Part shown: positions 9,935 through 18,447 of the stretch, in pieces | Numbering within the stretch: the stretch's first letter is position 1 | How the letters are laid out: the number at the start of each line of letters is the position of its first letter | Assembly (NCBI RefSeq): GCF_900240265.1 | Contig: NZ_LT964739.1 | Location: 363,126-427,125 of the forward strand | Origin: Galactobacillus timonensis | GTDB taxonomy: Bacteria > Bacillota_I > Bacilli_A > Erysipelotrichales > Erysipelotrichaceae | Direction: 5' to 3' | Length of the DNA: 64,000 nucleotides | Notes under the pieces: generated by a model | The model's input: the letters and a program-made list of their open reading frames with translations, nothing else | What the model was told of the DNA's origin: nothing | Databases searched by the model: none | Program-made: the position numbers and the translations under genes

Positions 9935-11375
9935 TCGCTACTTCCTCATCTTTTACCATGAGGTTGGTAATGACATAGCCCATGACATAGGAGATCACAA
10001 GACCAACGCCATAGCAGAGAACCGAATTCACAGCCCCGTGCGGACCAGCGGTCATAACAAACAGAGCCAGCAGTCCCGAAGGTCCCCATGTCGTAGCCGC
10101 AACTTCCGTTGCCATCGCAAAGGCACCACCGAAGCCTGCGCCAAGACCAGCAGTAATAAACGGCTTGCCCATCGGAAGCGTAACGCCATAGATCAACGGC
10201 TCACCAACACCAAGGAAGCCCGCCGGAAGAGCACCGCGAATAATATTGCGCATACGCTCGTTGCCAACCTTCTTTGCTTTTCTTGCAATGGCAATCGCGG
10301 CACCAACCTGTCCTGCACCAGCCATTGCCAGCGCCGGATACAGCATAACGTAGCCAAACTGCTCAAGCTGAACCGAGTACAGCGCAACCAGACCATGGTG
10401 CATACCCATCGCAACCATCGGCAGGAACAGAGCCGCACTGACATAGCCCGAAATGACGCGGACAACGATGTTATCACTCATGCAGAGAACCTGAACAATC
10501 CAGCACAGACCGCTCGAAATCAGACCGCAGACCGGCATCACAACGAAGATGTACGGAATCAGTGTAATGATCAGCGTCAGAATCGGCGTAAACACGATAT
10601 CGAGCGAATCCGGCATCTTCCGACGAATTGCCTTCTCAATCTTCACCATGAAGTAAACGCCGATGACCGCCGCCAGAACGCCGCCGCGTCCGCTGCGCAG
10701 AATGGAATCCAGCGGAACATCCGCATTGAACCAGCCGATTGCCTGTGAAATCACATTGATGCCATCAAGACCGGTGATCATACCAAGCATACCGCCAAGG
10801 ATCGGCGTACCACCGAAGCGCTCCGCAGCACGATAGCCTGCCCATGCCGTCAGATATGCAAGGAATGCAGAATTGATCAGACCCAGCAGGTTAACGAGAA
10901 CATTCAGGAACGTATTATCCGCAAATCCCGGTACCAGCTGCTTGATGAGCGTCGCAATACCTGCACACAAACCAGCAGCGATAACACCCGGAATCAGCGG
11001 AACAAAGATCTCACCGAACACCTTCAGAAGATCGCGTACCTTATTCGGCTTCTGTCCCGCCTTGACATTCGACTTGTTCGTCTTCCAGTCATTGTTGGTG
11101 CTGACGGCATCGGCCGCGTTGCTCGGGATTCCCATATCATGGCAGATATCTGCACATTTGCGGCACTTGCCCGGTCCCACAACAACTTCAATGTACCCGG
11201 GGCGATCATGGACGATGCCCAGAACTCCTTCGATTGCCTTCAGTCCCGCTTCATCGATTTTGGCATCATCACTCACCTGTACCCGAAGACGGGTCTGACA
11301 GTTGGTAGCCGAGCGTACATTGTCCTTTCCACCCAGCTTTTCGAGCATTTGTTTCACAAGTTCTTCATTGGTCAT
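9927..11375 (-). CDS. murP: PTS MurNAc transporter, EIIBC component
   Basis: Imports and phosphorylates MurNAc or a MurNAc-GlcNAc disaccharide. The N-terminal EIIB domain (residues 1 to about 90) has the phospho-cysteine in SATNCQTRLRV at Cys26. The EIIC domain follows, with about ten membrane helices and the substrate-site GEPLIYGVTLP segment. At 482 residues it lacks an EIIA domain, so it depends on an EIIA encoded elsewhere, as MurP of other bacteria does, and on HPr (ptsH in this window). It is third from last in an operon with murQ, mupG and a nucleoside hydrolase. Choice of MurNAc over other glucose-family sugars rests mainly on these neighbours. Confidence 0.88.
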   Translation of the reverse strand: MTNEELVKQMLEKLGGKDNVRSATNCQTRLRVQVSDDAKIDEAGLKAIEGVLGIVHDRPGYIEVVVGPGKCRKCADICHDMGIPSNAADAVSTNNDWKTNKSNVKAGQKPNKVRDLLKVFGEIFVPLIPGVIAAGLCAGIATLIKQLVPGFADNTFLNVLVNLLGLINSAFLAYLTAWAGYRAAERFGGTPILGGMLGMITGLDGINVISQAIGWFNADVPLDSILRSGRGGVLAAVIGVYFMVKIEKAIRRKMPDSLDIVFTPILTLIITLIPYIFVVMPVCGLISSGLCWIVQVLCMSDNIVVRVISGYVSAALFLPMVAMGMHHGLVALYSVQLEQFGYVMLYPALAMAGAGQVGAAIAIARKAKKVGNERMRNIIRGALPAGFLGVGEPLIYGVTLPMGKPFITAGLGAGFGGAFAMATEVAATTWGPSGLLALFVMTAGPHGAVNSVLCYGVGLVISYVMGYVITNLMVKDEEVANA

Positions 11376-11395
11376 ACAACATTTCCCCTTTCCTA

Positions 11396-12298
11396 TTATT
11401 GATGAAGAATTGCTTTTCTAACATGTCCGTCTGCCTGCGCAAGGCGCTGCTCCGCCTCTTCTTTGGTGCAGTCTGCCAGAATCATCGTGATCGCCGTCTT
11501 GCACCGGCCGCCGGCTGAGGCAATGGTCCGCTTCGCCGTTTCGCGATCGACCCCCGTCGCCTGCATCACAATGTTTTCCGCGCGCACCTGCAGCTTCTCG
11601 TTGGAGAGCACCACATCCACCATCAGGTTTCCATAGGACTTTCCAATCTGAACCATGGCCGCAGTCGAAATCATGTTCAGAATCATTTTTTCCGCCGTGC
11701 CGGCCTTCAGACGCGTTGAGCCTGTCAACACCTCCGGTCCCACAACGACATCGATTGCACAGTCGGAAGCTTTTCCGATCGCCGATCCTTCGTTGCATGT
11801 AATGGCCGCTGTCCGGCAGCCGATCGACTTTGCATATTCAATTCCGCCGATCACATAAGGCGTACGACCGCTTGCCGCAAGGCCGATCACAAGATCATTC
11901 TGAGCCAGGTTATGATCCTTCAGATCCTGTGCACCAAGCTCCCTGTTATCTTCCGCACCTTCGACCGCTTTCATGATGGCCGATGGTCCCCCGGCAATCA
12001 GACCAACAACCGTATCGGCAGAAACACCGAACGTCGGCGGGCACTCGGACGCATCCAGAACACCGAGTCTGCCGCTGGTTCCGGCTCCCATATAGAAGAT
12101 ACGGCCGCCCTGGGACAGTGATTCGGCACCCCATTGAGCCACCTTTGCGATTTCCGGAAGATGCGGCCGGATCGCAGCCGGAATTCCGGCATCTTCCCGG
12201 TTCATTTCCGTAACGATCTGCAGCGTCGTCATTTCATCCAGATTCATTGTGTCCGGATTCCGCTGCTCCGTCGTCATTTTTTCCAGGTTTAAAGCCAA
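11396..12298 (-). CDS. murQ: N-acetylmuramic acid 6-phosphate etherase
   Basis: Cleaves the lactyl ether of MurNAc-6-phosphate to GlcNAc-6-phosphate and D-lactate. The 300-residue SIS-fold protein has TEQRNPDTMNLDEM, MGAGTSGRLGVLDASECPPTFG (phosphosugar site and catalytic Glu region), GLAASGRTPYV, CNEGS and the C-terminal helical TGVDRETAKR…CTKEEAEQRL. The start is a TTG at 12298, six bases after GGGGAG; the next ATG at 12277 has no signal. First gene of the recycling operon, divergent from murR. Confidence 0.95.
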   Translation of the reverse strand: MALNLEKMTTEQRNPDTMNLDEMTTLQIVTEMNREDAGIPAAIRPHLPEIAKVAQWGAESLSQGGRIFYMGAGTSGRLGVLDASECPPTFGVSADTVVGLIAGGPSAIMKAVEGAEDNRELGAQDLKDHNLAQNDLVIGLAASGRTPYVIGGIEYAKSIGCRTAAITCNEGSAIGKASDCAIDVVVGPEVLTGSTRLKAGTAEKMILNMISTAAMVQIGKSYGNLMVDVVLSNEKLQVRAENIVMQATGVDRETAKRTIASAGGRCKTAITMILADCTKEEAEQRLAQADGHVRKAILHQ

Positions 12299-12449
12299 AA
12301 GGATCTCCCCTTTCTTTTGATTATGATTCTGTGTCTCAAAGCTTTGATGCTTTCAATATAATGCAAACAAACATTATTTCAATAATGCATGTTTCGTTTG
12401 ACACATTATTTCACATTTTGCATAATTTTCTCAGGAGTTGTACAAATTT
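12299..12449. promoter_or_regulatory. Divergent murQ/murR promoter region with candidate MurR operators
   Basis: For murR a near-consensus promoter is visible: TTGACA at 12398-12403, 17 bases, CATAAT at 12421-12426. For murQ, TTGAAA and TATATT lie 16 bases apart on the minus strand. The direct repeat ACATTATTTCA occurs at 12371-12381 and 12403-12413, 32 bases apart (about three helical turns). The first copy is part of the perfect palindrome CATTATT-TC-AATAATG at 12372-12387. These overlap both promoters and are the best candidate MurR sites. Confidence 0.65.
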
Positions 12450-13292
12450 ATGAAAAATGTCCTTATCCTTCTGCGCGAAAATCTGCCGCAGATGAACACC
12501 GCCGAACGCGCAGCAGGCGACTATATTCTGAGCCACCCGCACGAGGCCGCCTCCCTGAGCATCCATGCGCTTGCGGACGAATCATTCACATCGGTGTCAG
12601 CCGTTGTCCGCATGTGCAAGAGCCTTGGCTTTCATGGCTATAAAGACTTCCGCAAAAGTCTGACTGTTGAACTTGCGCTCCAGGATGAGCACATGGTCCT
12701 TTCGCAGGATGAGATCCGCAAAGGCGATTCCACCGAAGAAATCATCCGCAAAATCACCTGGCAGAATATGCAGTCCCTGCAGGAGACGCAGCGCATCATG
12801 GACCCGGCCGTACTTCACAATTGCGCCGAACAGATGCAGAAAGCGGACCGCGTACTCCTGTTTGGCATGGGCGCCTCCTTTGTCATCGCCAGAGATGCCT
12901 ATCTCAAGCTGCTTCGCATTAACAAGCCGTGCGTCATCAGTGAAGACTGGCATCTGCAGCTGGTTACGGCCCGCAGCAGCACGCCGAAGGACCTGGCCAT
13001 CATCATCTCCTATTCCGGTCACACAACGGAAATGATCACCTGCGCCAAAGCGCTGCGCCAGAATAAGACGCCGATCCTTGCCATCACCCGTCCCGTCAAG
13101 TCAGAGATCAGCGACCTCGCTGATCTGAAGCTCTATACAACATCGAGCGAATCTCTCTTCCGCTCCGCCGCAATGGCAAGCCGGATCTCTTCACTGAATA
13201 TCATCGATATTCTCTACACCGCTTACGCCAACATGGACTACGACCACAGTCTGCGCCAGCTGCGTAAAACCCATATTGAAAAAAACTCCTGA
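12450..13292 (+). CDS. murR: MurR/RpiR family regulator of MurNAc catabolism
   Basis: A 280-residue regulator with an N-terminal HTH_6 domain (residues about 1-75: LRENLPQMNTAERAAGDYIL, then SVSAVVRMCKSLGFHGYKDFR) and a C-terminal SIS sugar-phosphate domain (about 105-245; LFGMGASFVIARDAYLKL, IIISYSGHTTEM). Homologues respond to MurNAc-6-phosphate or GlcNAc-6-phosphate. ATG at 12450 follows AGGAG by twelve bases; a TTG directly next to that signal is less likely. It is divergent from murQ, across a promoter region with paired repeats, so it probably controls both sides. Confidence 0.88.
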   Translation: MKNVLILLRENLPQMNTAERAAGDYILSHPHEAASLSIHALADESFTSVSAVVRMCKSLGFHGYKDFRKSLTVELALQDEHMVLSQDEIRKGDSTEEIIRKITWQNMQSLQETQRIMDPAVLHNCAEQMQKADRVLLFGMGASFVIARDAYLKLLRINKPCVISEDWHLQLVTARSSTPKDLAIIISYSGHTTEMITCAKALRQNKTPILAITRPVKSEISDLADLKLYTTSSESLFRSAAMASRISSLNIIDILYTAYANMDYDHSLRQLRKTHIEKNS

Positions 13293-13340
13293 CTGATCAC
13301 GGTATTTTGGACAGCTCTGCCTGGATCGTAAGATGCGAAA

Positions 13341-13367
13341 AGACGCCGGCTCTATGACACGGCGTCT
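13341..13367. terminator. Bidirectional terminator between murR and the glg operon
   Basis: Perfect 8-bp stem AGACGCCG/CGGCGTCT with an 11-base loop. On the minus strand it is followed by TTTTCG, suiting the glycogen operon; on the plus strand by CTTGTTG, suiting murR. Confidence 0.75.
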
Positions 13368-13379
13368 CTTGTTGTCTCT

Positions 13380-13937
13380 CTATTTTCTTAACGCAAGACC
13401 ATCATGGAAAGCCCTGCCAACCACTTCACCAACCCGACGGTACACACCGGCATACTCATCGAAACAGATCAGTTCCATCTTTCCAAGATCCACTTTTCCA
13501 TCCGTGAGAATACTTTCATCAGCGAAGACATGAACGATCTCGCCCACCAGGATCCCGTCCTCGAAGCTCTTTACCCGGCACTCCAGCGTCAGCGGATATT
13601 CCTCAATCACCGGCGCATTGACATATGCACTCTTATGCACATGGACACCGGCTTTTTCGATCTTGTTTACGTTCCTTCCGCTTTCGACACCGAAGTAATC
13701 CGAGATCACAAGCGTCTTCACCGTCGCAAAGGCAACCGTAAAGGCACCCGTCTTCATGAAGTTGTCCGTCGTCTTGTGCGCACCAAGCGAAATACTCAGT
13801 TCTGCCGTATCACTCTGCATGCACCAGGCCGCGTTCATGGCATTGGGAACACCATTTTCATCATACGTCCCAAGGATGGCAACCGTCTGTGGCGCAACAA
13901 AACCCTGGCTTCCTTTGAACTCCATCGCCTGCCTCAT
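13380..13937 (-). CDS. Flavin reductase family protein
   Basis: A 185-residue FMN-binding split-barrel protein of the flavin reductase-like family. Visible features are FVAPQTVAILGTYDENGVPNAMNAAW at the N-terminus, SISLGAHKTTDNFMKTGAFTVAF, the DYFGVESGRNVNKIEKAG turn and EYPLTLECRV. Relatives use NAD(P)H to reduce flavin or act as small FMN oxidoreductases; the substrate is unknown. Its start overlaps the glgA stop by four bases (ATGA), so it is translated with the glycogen genes, although no metabolic link is obvious. A second in-frame ATG four codons in is also possible. Confidence 0.85.
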   Translation of the reverse strand: MRQAMEFKGSQGFVAPQTVAILGTYDENGVPNAMNAAWCMQSDTAELSISLGAHKTTDNFMKTGAFTVAFATVKTLVISDYFGVESGRNVNKIEKAGVHVHKSAYVNAPVIEEYPLTLECRVKSFEDGILVGEIVHVFADESILTDGKVDLGKMELICFDEYAGVYRRVGEVVGRAFHDGLALRK

Positions 13938-15388
13938 TCATCCGGCCAGCTGCACAGCTGATAGTACAGCGCCTCATAGCTGCCGGCGCTCTTCTCCCAG
14001 CTGACATCCGTGGTCATTGCCGATTTGACCAAACCTTTCCAGCCCGGACGATTGTCATAGTACTGGCTCACTGCCCAGCGCAGCGTATAGGCCATATCAT
14101 CGGCATTGGCCGCATAGAAGCTGAAGCCGTTGCCTTCACCCGTATACTGGTTGAACGGCTGCACTGTATCCTTCAGACCGCCTGTCTCACGAACCAGCGG
14201 CAAAGCACCGTAATGCATCGCGATCAGCTGACCGATTCCGCACGGCTCATAGAGCGACGGCATCAGGAACAGGTCGCAGCCCGCATAGATCTGATGCGCC
14301 AGATCCTCGTTATAGCCGCAGTAGTAAACGGCCTTGCCCTTGTAGGTCGCTTCCATCCACTTGAACGCATCTTCCGCAGCCTTCTCGCCAGTGCCCAGAA
14401 CGACAAACTGAACATCCATGCCCAGGATCTCCGCCAGCTTGTCCGTAATCAGATAGATCCCCTTCTGGTTCGTCAGACGCGAAACCAGTCCGATCATGCA
14501 CACATCGTTGGTTTCCTTGAGCCCCAGCATCTGCTGCAGCGCAAGCTTGTTGGCCTTCTTGCCCGATACCCACGTACGAAGATCATAGTTCTTGGCAAGA
14601 CGCGGATCCTTCTTCGGATTCCAGGTATTGGTATCGATGCCGTTGACAATACCGACAAGATCATCGCGGCGGTAACGCAAAATGCTGTCCATACGCTCGC
14701 CGAAGCTCGCCGTCAGAATCTCCTGCGCATAAGTCGGAGAAACAGTCGTCACCTTATCGGCATAGACGATGCCGGCCTTCATGAACGAAATGCCGGAATC
14801 GAACTTGATCGAACCATTGTCGAAATAGTAGTAATCCAGTCCCAGGCAGCTCGGCAACATATCAACTCCGAAATTTCCCTGGAATGCCAGATTGTGAATC
14901 GTAAAGATATGGCGAATGTTCTGATACCGCTGATCATCCGCATAGCACGCATGGCAAAGCAGCGGAATCATGCCGCACTGCCAGTCATTGGACTGAATGA
15001 TGTTGGGCCACCAGTCAATGAAATAGATCATGTCCAGAACCGCACGCTGGAAGAACGCAAACCGCTCCCCGTCATCGTCATAGCCATAGAAGCCGTCACG
15101 CTCAAAGTAGCCCTGATGCTCAATGAAGTAGTAAACAACGCCATCGACCGTCGCCGTATAGTAGGTCGCCGGCTGATCGATCCAGCCCGAATGTACCTGA
15201 ATCGTACCCAGACGCGTCAGCTCATCATAGTGCTTCTCAATGACACTCTTATACAGAGGCAGAACGACACGCACATCGTGGCCCCGTTTTGCCAGAGTTT
15301 TCGGAAGGGAGCCGATGACGTCCGCAAGGCCGCCGGTTTTGCAGAAGGGAAGCCCCTCCGAAGCCGCAAATAGAATGGATCTGCCCAT
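13934..15388 (-). CDS. glgA: Glycogen synthase (ADP-glucose)
   Basis: Extends alpha-1,4-glucan from ADP-glucose. The 484-residue GT5 protein opens with FAASEGLPFCKTGGLADVIGSLPKTL, where the Lys of KTGGL binds ADP-glucose. It then has HNLAFQGNFG, the mid-protein VNGIDTNTWNPKKD, and the C-terminal donor site LMPSLYEPCGIGQLIAMHYGALPLVRETGGLKDTV. Start follows AGGAGATATAGCT. It is third in glgC-glgD-glgA. Confidence 0.96.
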   Translation of the reverse strand: MGRSILFAASEGLPFCKTGGLADVIGSLPKTLAKRGHDVRVVLPLYKSVIEKHYDELTRLGTIQVHSGWIDQPATYYTATVDGVVYYFIEHQGYFERDGFYGYDDDGERFAFFQRAVLDMIYFIDWWPNIIQSNDWQCGMIPLLCHACYADDQRYQNIRHIFTIHNLAFQGNFGVDMLPSCLGLDYYYFDNGSIKFDSGISFMKAGIVYADKVTTVSPTYAQEILTASFGERMDSILRYRRDDLVGIVNGIDTNTWNPKKDPRLAKNYDLRTWVSGKKANKLALQQMLGLKETNDVCMIGLVSRLTNQKGIYLITDKLAEILGMDVQFVVLGTGEKAAEDAFKWMEATYKGKAVYYCGYNEDLAHQIYAGCDLFLMPSLYEPCGIGQLIAMHYGALPLVRETGGLKDTVQPFNQYTGEGNGFSFYAANADDMAYTLRWAVSQYYDNRPGWKGLVKSAMTTDVSWEKSAGSYEALYYQLCSWPDE

Positions 15389-15412
15389 AGCTATATCTCC
15401 TGTCGAATTGAA

Positions 15413-16525
15413 TCAGATACGGTCCCGACGCCCGACATACACAGGCTTCTCATCGGTACCTTCCAGCTTTTTGATATGGTGAACCATCGCATACTTATCA
15501 ACGATCACATGATCCAGCTTCACATTATCGTCGATGAACGAATGCGGAAGAATGATACTGTCAGTAACGACAGCGCCCTTGCCGACATGCACATCACGGC
15601 TGATGATCGAACCCGTCACCGTACCATCGATCTCCGCACCGTTTGCGATAAATGAATTGGAAACCGAACTGTCAGGCGAAAAACGCGTCGGACATGAGTC
15701 GTGCGTCTTCGTATACACCGGCCATCCTTTGCGGAACAGCTGCTGAGCCGTCTTGAGATCACGCAGCTCCATCGAAATACGATAGTACTCCGACAGCGAA
15801 TTGATGCAGCCGACGAAGCCGCGGACACCGTAGCCCTTCATGTCAAGATCCTTCACCTTGTCATGCAGAATGTCCTTGAACCAGTACAGAGACGAAACTT
15901 CTGCCGCCTCCTTGACCAGCGAAATGAACAGATCCTTGCGCATCACATAAGCTTCCATCGAAATGGTCTCATTCTTGCGCGAGCCACGGTTCTTGCCGAA
16001 CGCCGTGATGCTGTGCGTCTTATCCATTTCCAGCGTATCGCAGCCCAGGAACGCCCGCTTACCGTCATTAGTCGACGTATAAAGAATGGTCACATCCGCT
16101 TTGGATTCAACATGCTGCTTCAGCACATCATTGAAATCAATGGAATAAACAAAGTAGCTCGGCGCAATAACGACATAGGGATTTGGATCCAGCTCAATGT
16201 ACTGCATATTGAGCAGATAGTTCGCCACATCATGGTTGTATACCTCCGACGAGAACGACTTCTCGCCATACAGAATCCGTAACATGCCGCGCTTCGAGTT
16301 GATGTTGTAATGACTGCCGTCACCGAGATGCTCAAACAGATTCCGCGGCTTCTCTTTGCAGTAGACCTGCACCGAGTCAATGCCGGAATTCGTCATATTG
16401 CTCAGGATGAAGTCGATGATCCGGTAACGTCCCATGAACGAAATTGCCGGTACCGGACGATAATCGCCGAGACCTTCAATCGTAGCTGTATTATCTTCAA
16501 AAGTAACGATTCCAAGTGCCTGCAT
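15413..16525 (-). CDS. glgD: Glucose-1-phosphate adenylyltransferase subunit GlgD
   Basis: The non-catalytic partner of GlgC in ADP-glucose pyrophosphorylase of many Bacillota. The 370-residue sequence keeps the fold ([23 protein letters not shown]-terminal left-handed beta-helix with VTGSIISRDVHVGKGAVVTDSIIL). The nucleotide loop GGxGxRL seen in GlgC is replaced by IVTFEDNTATIEGLGDY, so it should not catalyse the reaction alone. It begins 11 bases after glgC and precedes glgA. It probably raises the activity of GlgC. Confidence 0.92.
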   Translation of the reverse strand: MQALGIVTFEDNTATIEGLGDYRPVPAISFMGRYRIIDFILSNMTNSGIDSVQVYCKEKPRNLFEHLGDGSHYNINSKRGMLRILYGEKSFSSEVYNHDVANYLLNMQYIELDPNPYVVIAPSYFVYSIDFNDVLKQHVESKADVTILYTSTNDGKRAFLGCDTLEMDKTHSITAFGKNRGSRKNETISMEAYVMRKDLFISLVKEAAEVSSLYWFKDILHDKVKDLDMKGYGVRGFVGCINSLSEYYRISMELRDLKTAQQLFRKGWPVYTKTHDSCPTRFSPDSSVSNSFIANGAEIDGTVTGSIISRDVHVGKGAVVTDSIILPHSFIDDNVKLDHVIVDKYAMVHHIKKLEGTDEKPVYVGRRDRI

Positions 16526-16536
16526 ATCCGTCTCCC

Positions 16537-17664
16537 TTACGCCTCCCTGTCACATGCGACCAGTTCGATGTGTTCGCTGTTCTTTGAGCCGACGGAGGAA
16601 CCTGCCTTGACGACAACGTCATCCGCAACGATGCAGCGCGTAACCGTCGCATTGTCCTCAATGATTGCGTCCGGCATAATGACAGAATCAATGACCTTCG
16701 CGCCCTTGCCGATCCGGCAGTTGGTACCGATCACCGAATTCTCCACCGAACCCTCAATGACAGCACCCTGCGTAATGTAGCAGTTGCTCACCTTCGCATC
16801 CGGACCGATGTATTGCGGAAGGGCGTTCACATCCTCCGTATAGATGCGCCAGTTCTTGTCCGAAAGATCCAGATCACTGTCCTCCTTGATCAGATCCATG
16901 TTGGCTTCCCAGAGCGAATCAATCGTTCCGACATCCATCCAGTACCCCTTGAACTGGAAGGCCGCCAGACGGCGCTTATCATTCAGATATGCCGGAATGA
17001 TATCCTTGCCGAAGTCATGATGACTCTCCGGATTCTTCATATCCGCAATCAGATACTTCCGCAGCAGCTTATAGGTGAAAATATAGACACCCATCGACGC
17101 AAGATTGCTCTTGGGATGTTCCGGCTTCTCCTCAAACTCCGTAATCATCCCGTTGGCATCCGTATTCATGATGCCGAAACGGCTCGCCTCACGCAGCGGA
17201 ACCGGACGAACCGCAATCGTCAGATCCGCCTGCTTCTCCAGATGGAACTGCAGCATCTTCTCGTAGTTCATCTTGTAGATGTGATCGCCCGAAAGAATCA
17301 GCACATAATCCGGATTCATCGAATCCAGAAAATCAATGTTCTGACTGATCGCATCCGCCGTACCCCGGTATTCCTCCAGGCCGACTTCACTTCTCTCACG
17401 AGGCGTAAGCACGTAAACACCGCCATCATTCGTGTCAAGACCCCAGGAATGATCGCGGGCTACATAGGAGTTCAGAAGAACCGATTCATATTGTGTTAAT
17501 ACGCCAACACTTTTGATATTGGAATTGGCGCAGTTGCTGAGTGGAAAGTCAATGATCCGGTAACGACCGCCGAAGTGGACTGCCGGCTTAGCGATTTTCT
17601 TCGTCAGGTCGTGCAGACGAGAACCGCGGCCGCCCGCAAGGATCATAGCTACCATGTTATTCAT
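16537..17664 (-). CDS. glgC: Glucose-1-phosphate adenylyltransferase, catalytic subunit
   Basis: Makes ADP-glucose from glucose 1-phosphate and ATP, the committed step of glycogen synthesis. The 375-residue protein has the pyrophosphorylase loop [59 protein letters not shown] and [11 protein letters not shown], and a C-terminal beta-helix. Start follows GGGGAGAGTGACTTG. A TATAAT lies about 30 bases upstream at 17707-17712, although no clear -35 is seen. First gene of the glycogen-synthesis operon. Confidence 0.95.
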   Translation of the reverse strand: MNNMVAMILAGGRGSRLHDLTKKIAKPAVHFGGRYRIIDFPLSNCANSNIKSVGVLTQYESVLLNSYVARDHSWGLDTNDGGVYVLTPRERSEVGLEEYRGTADAISQNIDFLDSMNPDYVLILSGDHIYKMNYEKMLQFHLEKQADLTIAVRPVPLREASRFGIMNTDANGMITEFEEKPEHPKSNLASMGVYIFTYKLLRKYLIADMKNPESHHDFGKDIIPAYLNDKRRLAAFQFKGYWMDVGTIDSLWEANMDLIKEDSDLDLSDKNWRIYTEDVNALPQYIGPDAKVSNCYITQGAVIEGSVENSVIGTNCRIGKGAKVIDSVIMPDAIIEDNATVTRCIVADDVVVKAGSSVGSKNSEHIELVACDREA

Positions 17665-17775
17665 AACAAGTCACTCTCCCCGGGTTGATTATCCCCTGAT
17701 GTAAGATCATTATAACTTGAAAAGATAGGGCGAAACACAAAAAACACCGCCCATGCCCGTATATACATGCATACA

Positions 17776-18447
17776 TCACGGCAGATCCGGAATCTGCCAG
17801 TCCATCGGTTCCTTCCCGTGCGTGCTCAGAAACTCATTTGTCCTCATAAAATGACCGCACCCGAAGAAGCCGTGATACGCACTCAGAGGTGAAGGATGGG
17901 CCGCCTCCAGCACCAGATGGCGCGAACGATCAATCATCCCCGCCTTATTGCGCGCATTGCGCCCCCACAGAAGAAACACGACCGGATCCTCTTTCTCATT
18001 GATCTTCATGATCGCATGATCCGTAAACGTCTCCCAGCCGTGTCCCGCATGCGAATTGGCTCTGCCCTCTTCCACGGTCATCACGGTGTTGAGCAGAAAG
18101 CATCCCTGCTTCGCCCACGGCATCAGATAGCCGTTGTTGGGCATCCGGCAGCCAAGCTCATTGTGCAGCTCCGTAAAGATATTGACCAGCGAAGGGGGAA
18201 GCGGGGTCCCGGGCAGCACGGAAAAGCACATCCCGTGGGCCTGATGAGGCTCATGATAAGGATCCTGACCCAGAATCACCACCTTGATATCCTTGTATTC
18301 ACATGCCTCAAACGCCGAAAACACCTTTGCCTTCGGCGGATAGACAACCTTTGTCGCATACTGCTCATGCACAAAGGCCGAAAGCTCTCTGAAGTAGGGC
18401 TGCTGCCACTCCTGCTGCAGCCAGGGCCACCAGTCATTATGAACCAT
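17776..18447 (-). CDS. ung: Uracil-DNA glycosylase
   Basis: Removes uracil from DNA in base-excision repair. This family-1 enzyme of 223 residues has the water-activating GQDPYHEPHQAHG motif, PPSLVNIFTEL, GCFLLNT, VVFLLWGRNA and the minor-groove loop HPSPLSAYHGF. The start at 18447 follows GGGAGGAAA and overlaps the upstream stop by one base (TGATG); a longer frame reading upstream has no signal. Translational coupling to the lipoprotein gene is odd for a repair enzyme and probably just reflects compact packing. Confidence 0.95.
   Translation of the reverse strand: MVHNDWWPWLQQEWQQPYFRELSAFVHEQYATKVVYPPKAKVFSAFEACEYKDIKVVILGQDPYHEPHQAHGMCFSVLPGTPLPPSLVNIFTELHNELGCRMPNNGYLMPWAKQGCFLLNTVMTVEEGRANSHAGHGWETFTDHAIMKINEKEDPVVFLLWGRNARNKAGMIDRSRHLVLEAAHPSPLSAYHGFFGCGHFMRTNEFLSTHGKEPMDWQIPDLP

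Noticed and set aside
7549..13292. MarR regulator as controller of the MurNAc operon
   Set aside because: It is convergent with that operon's end and has its own palindrome, while MurR sits at the operon's promoter; nothing links MarR to it.
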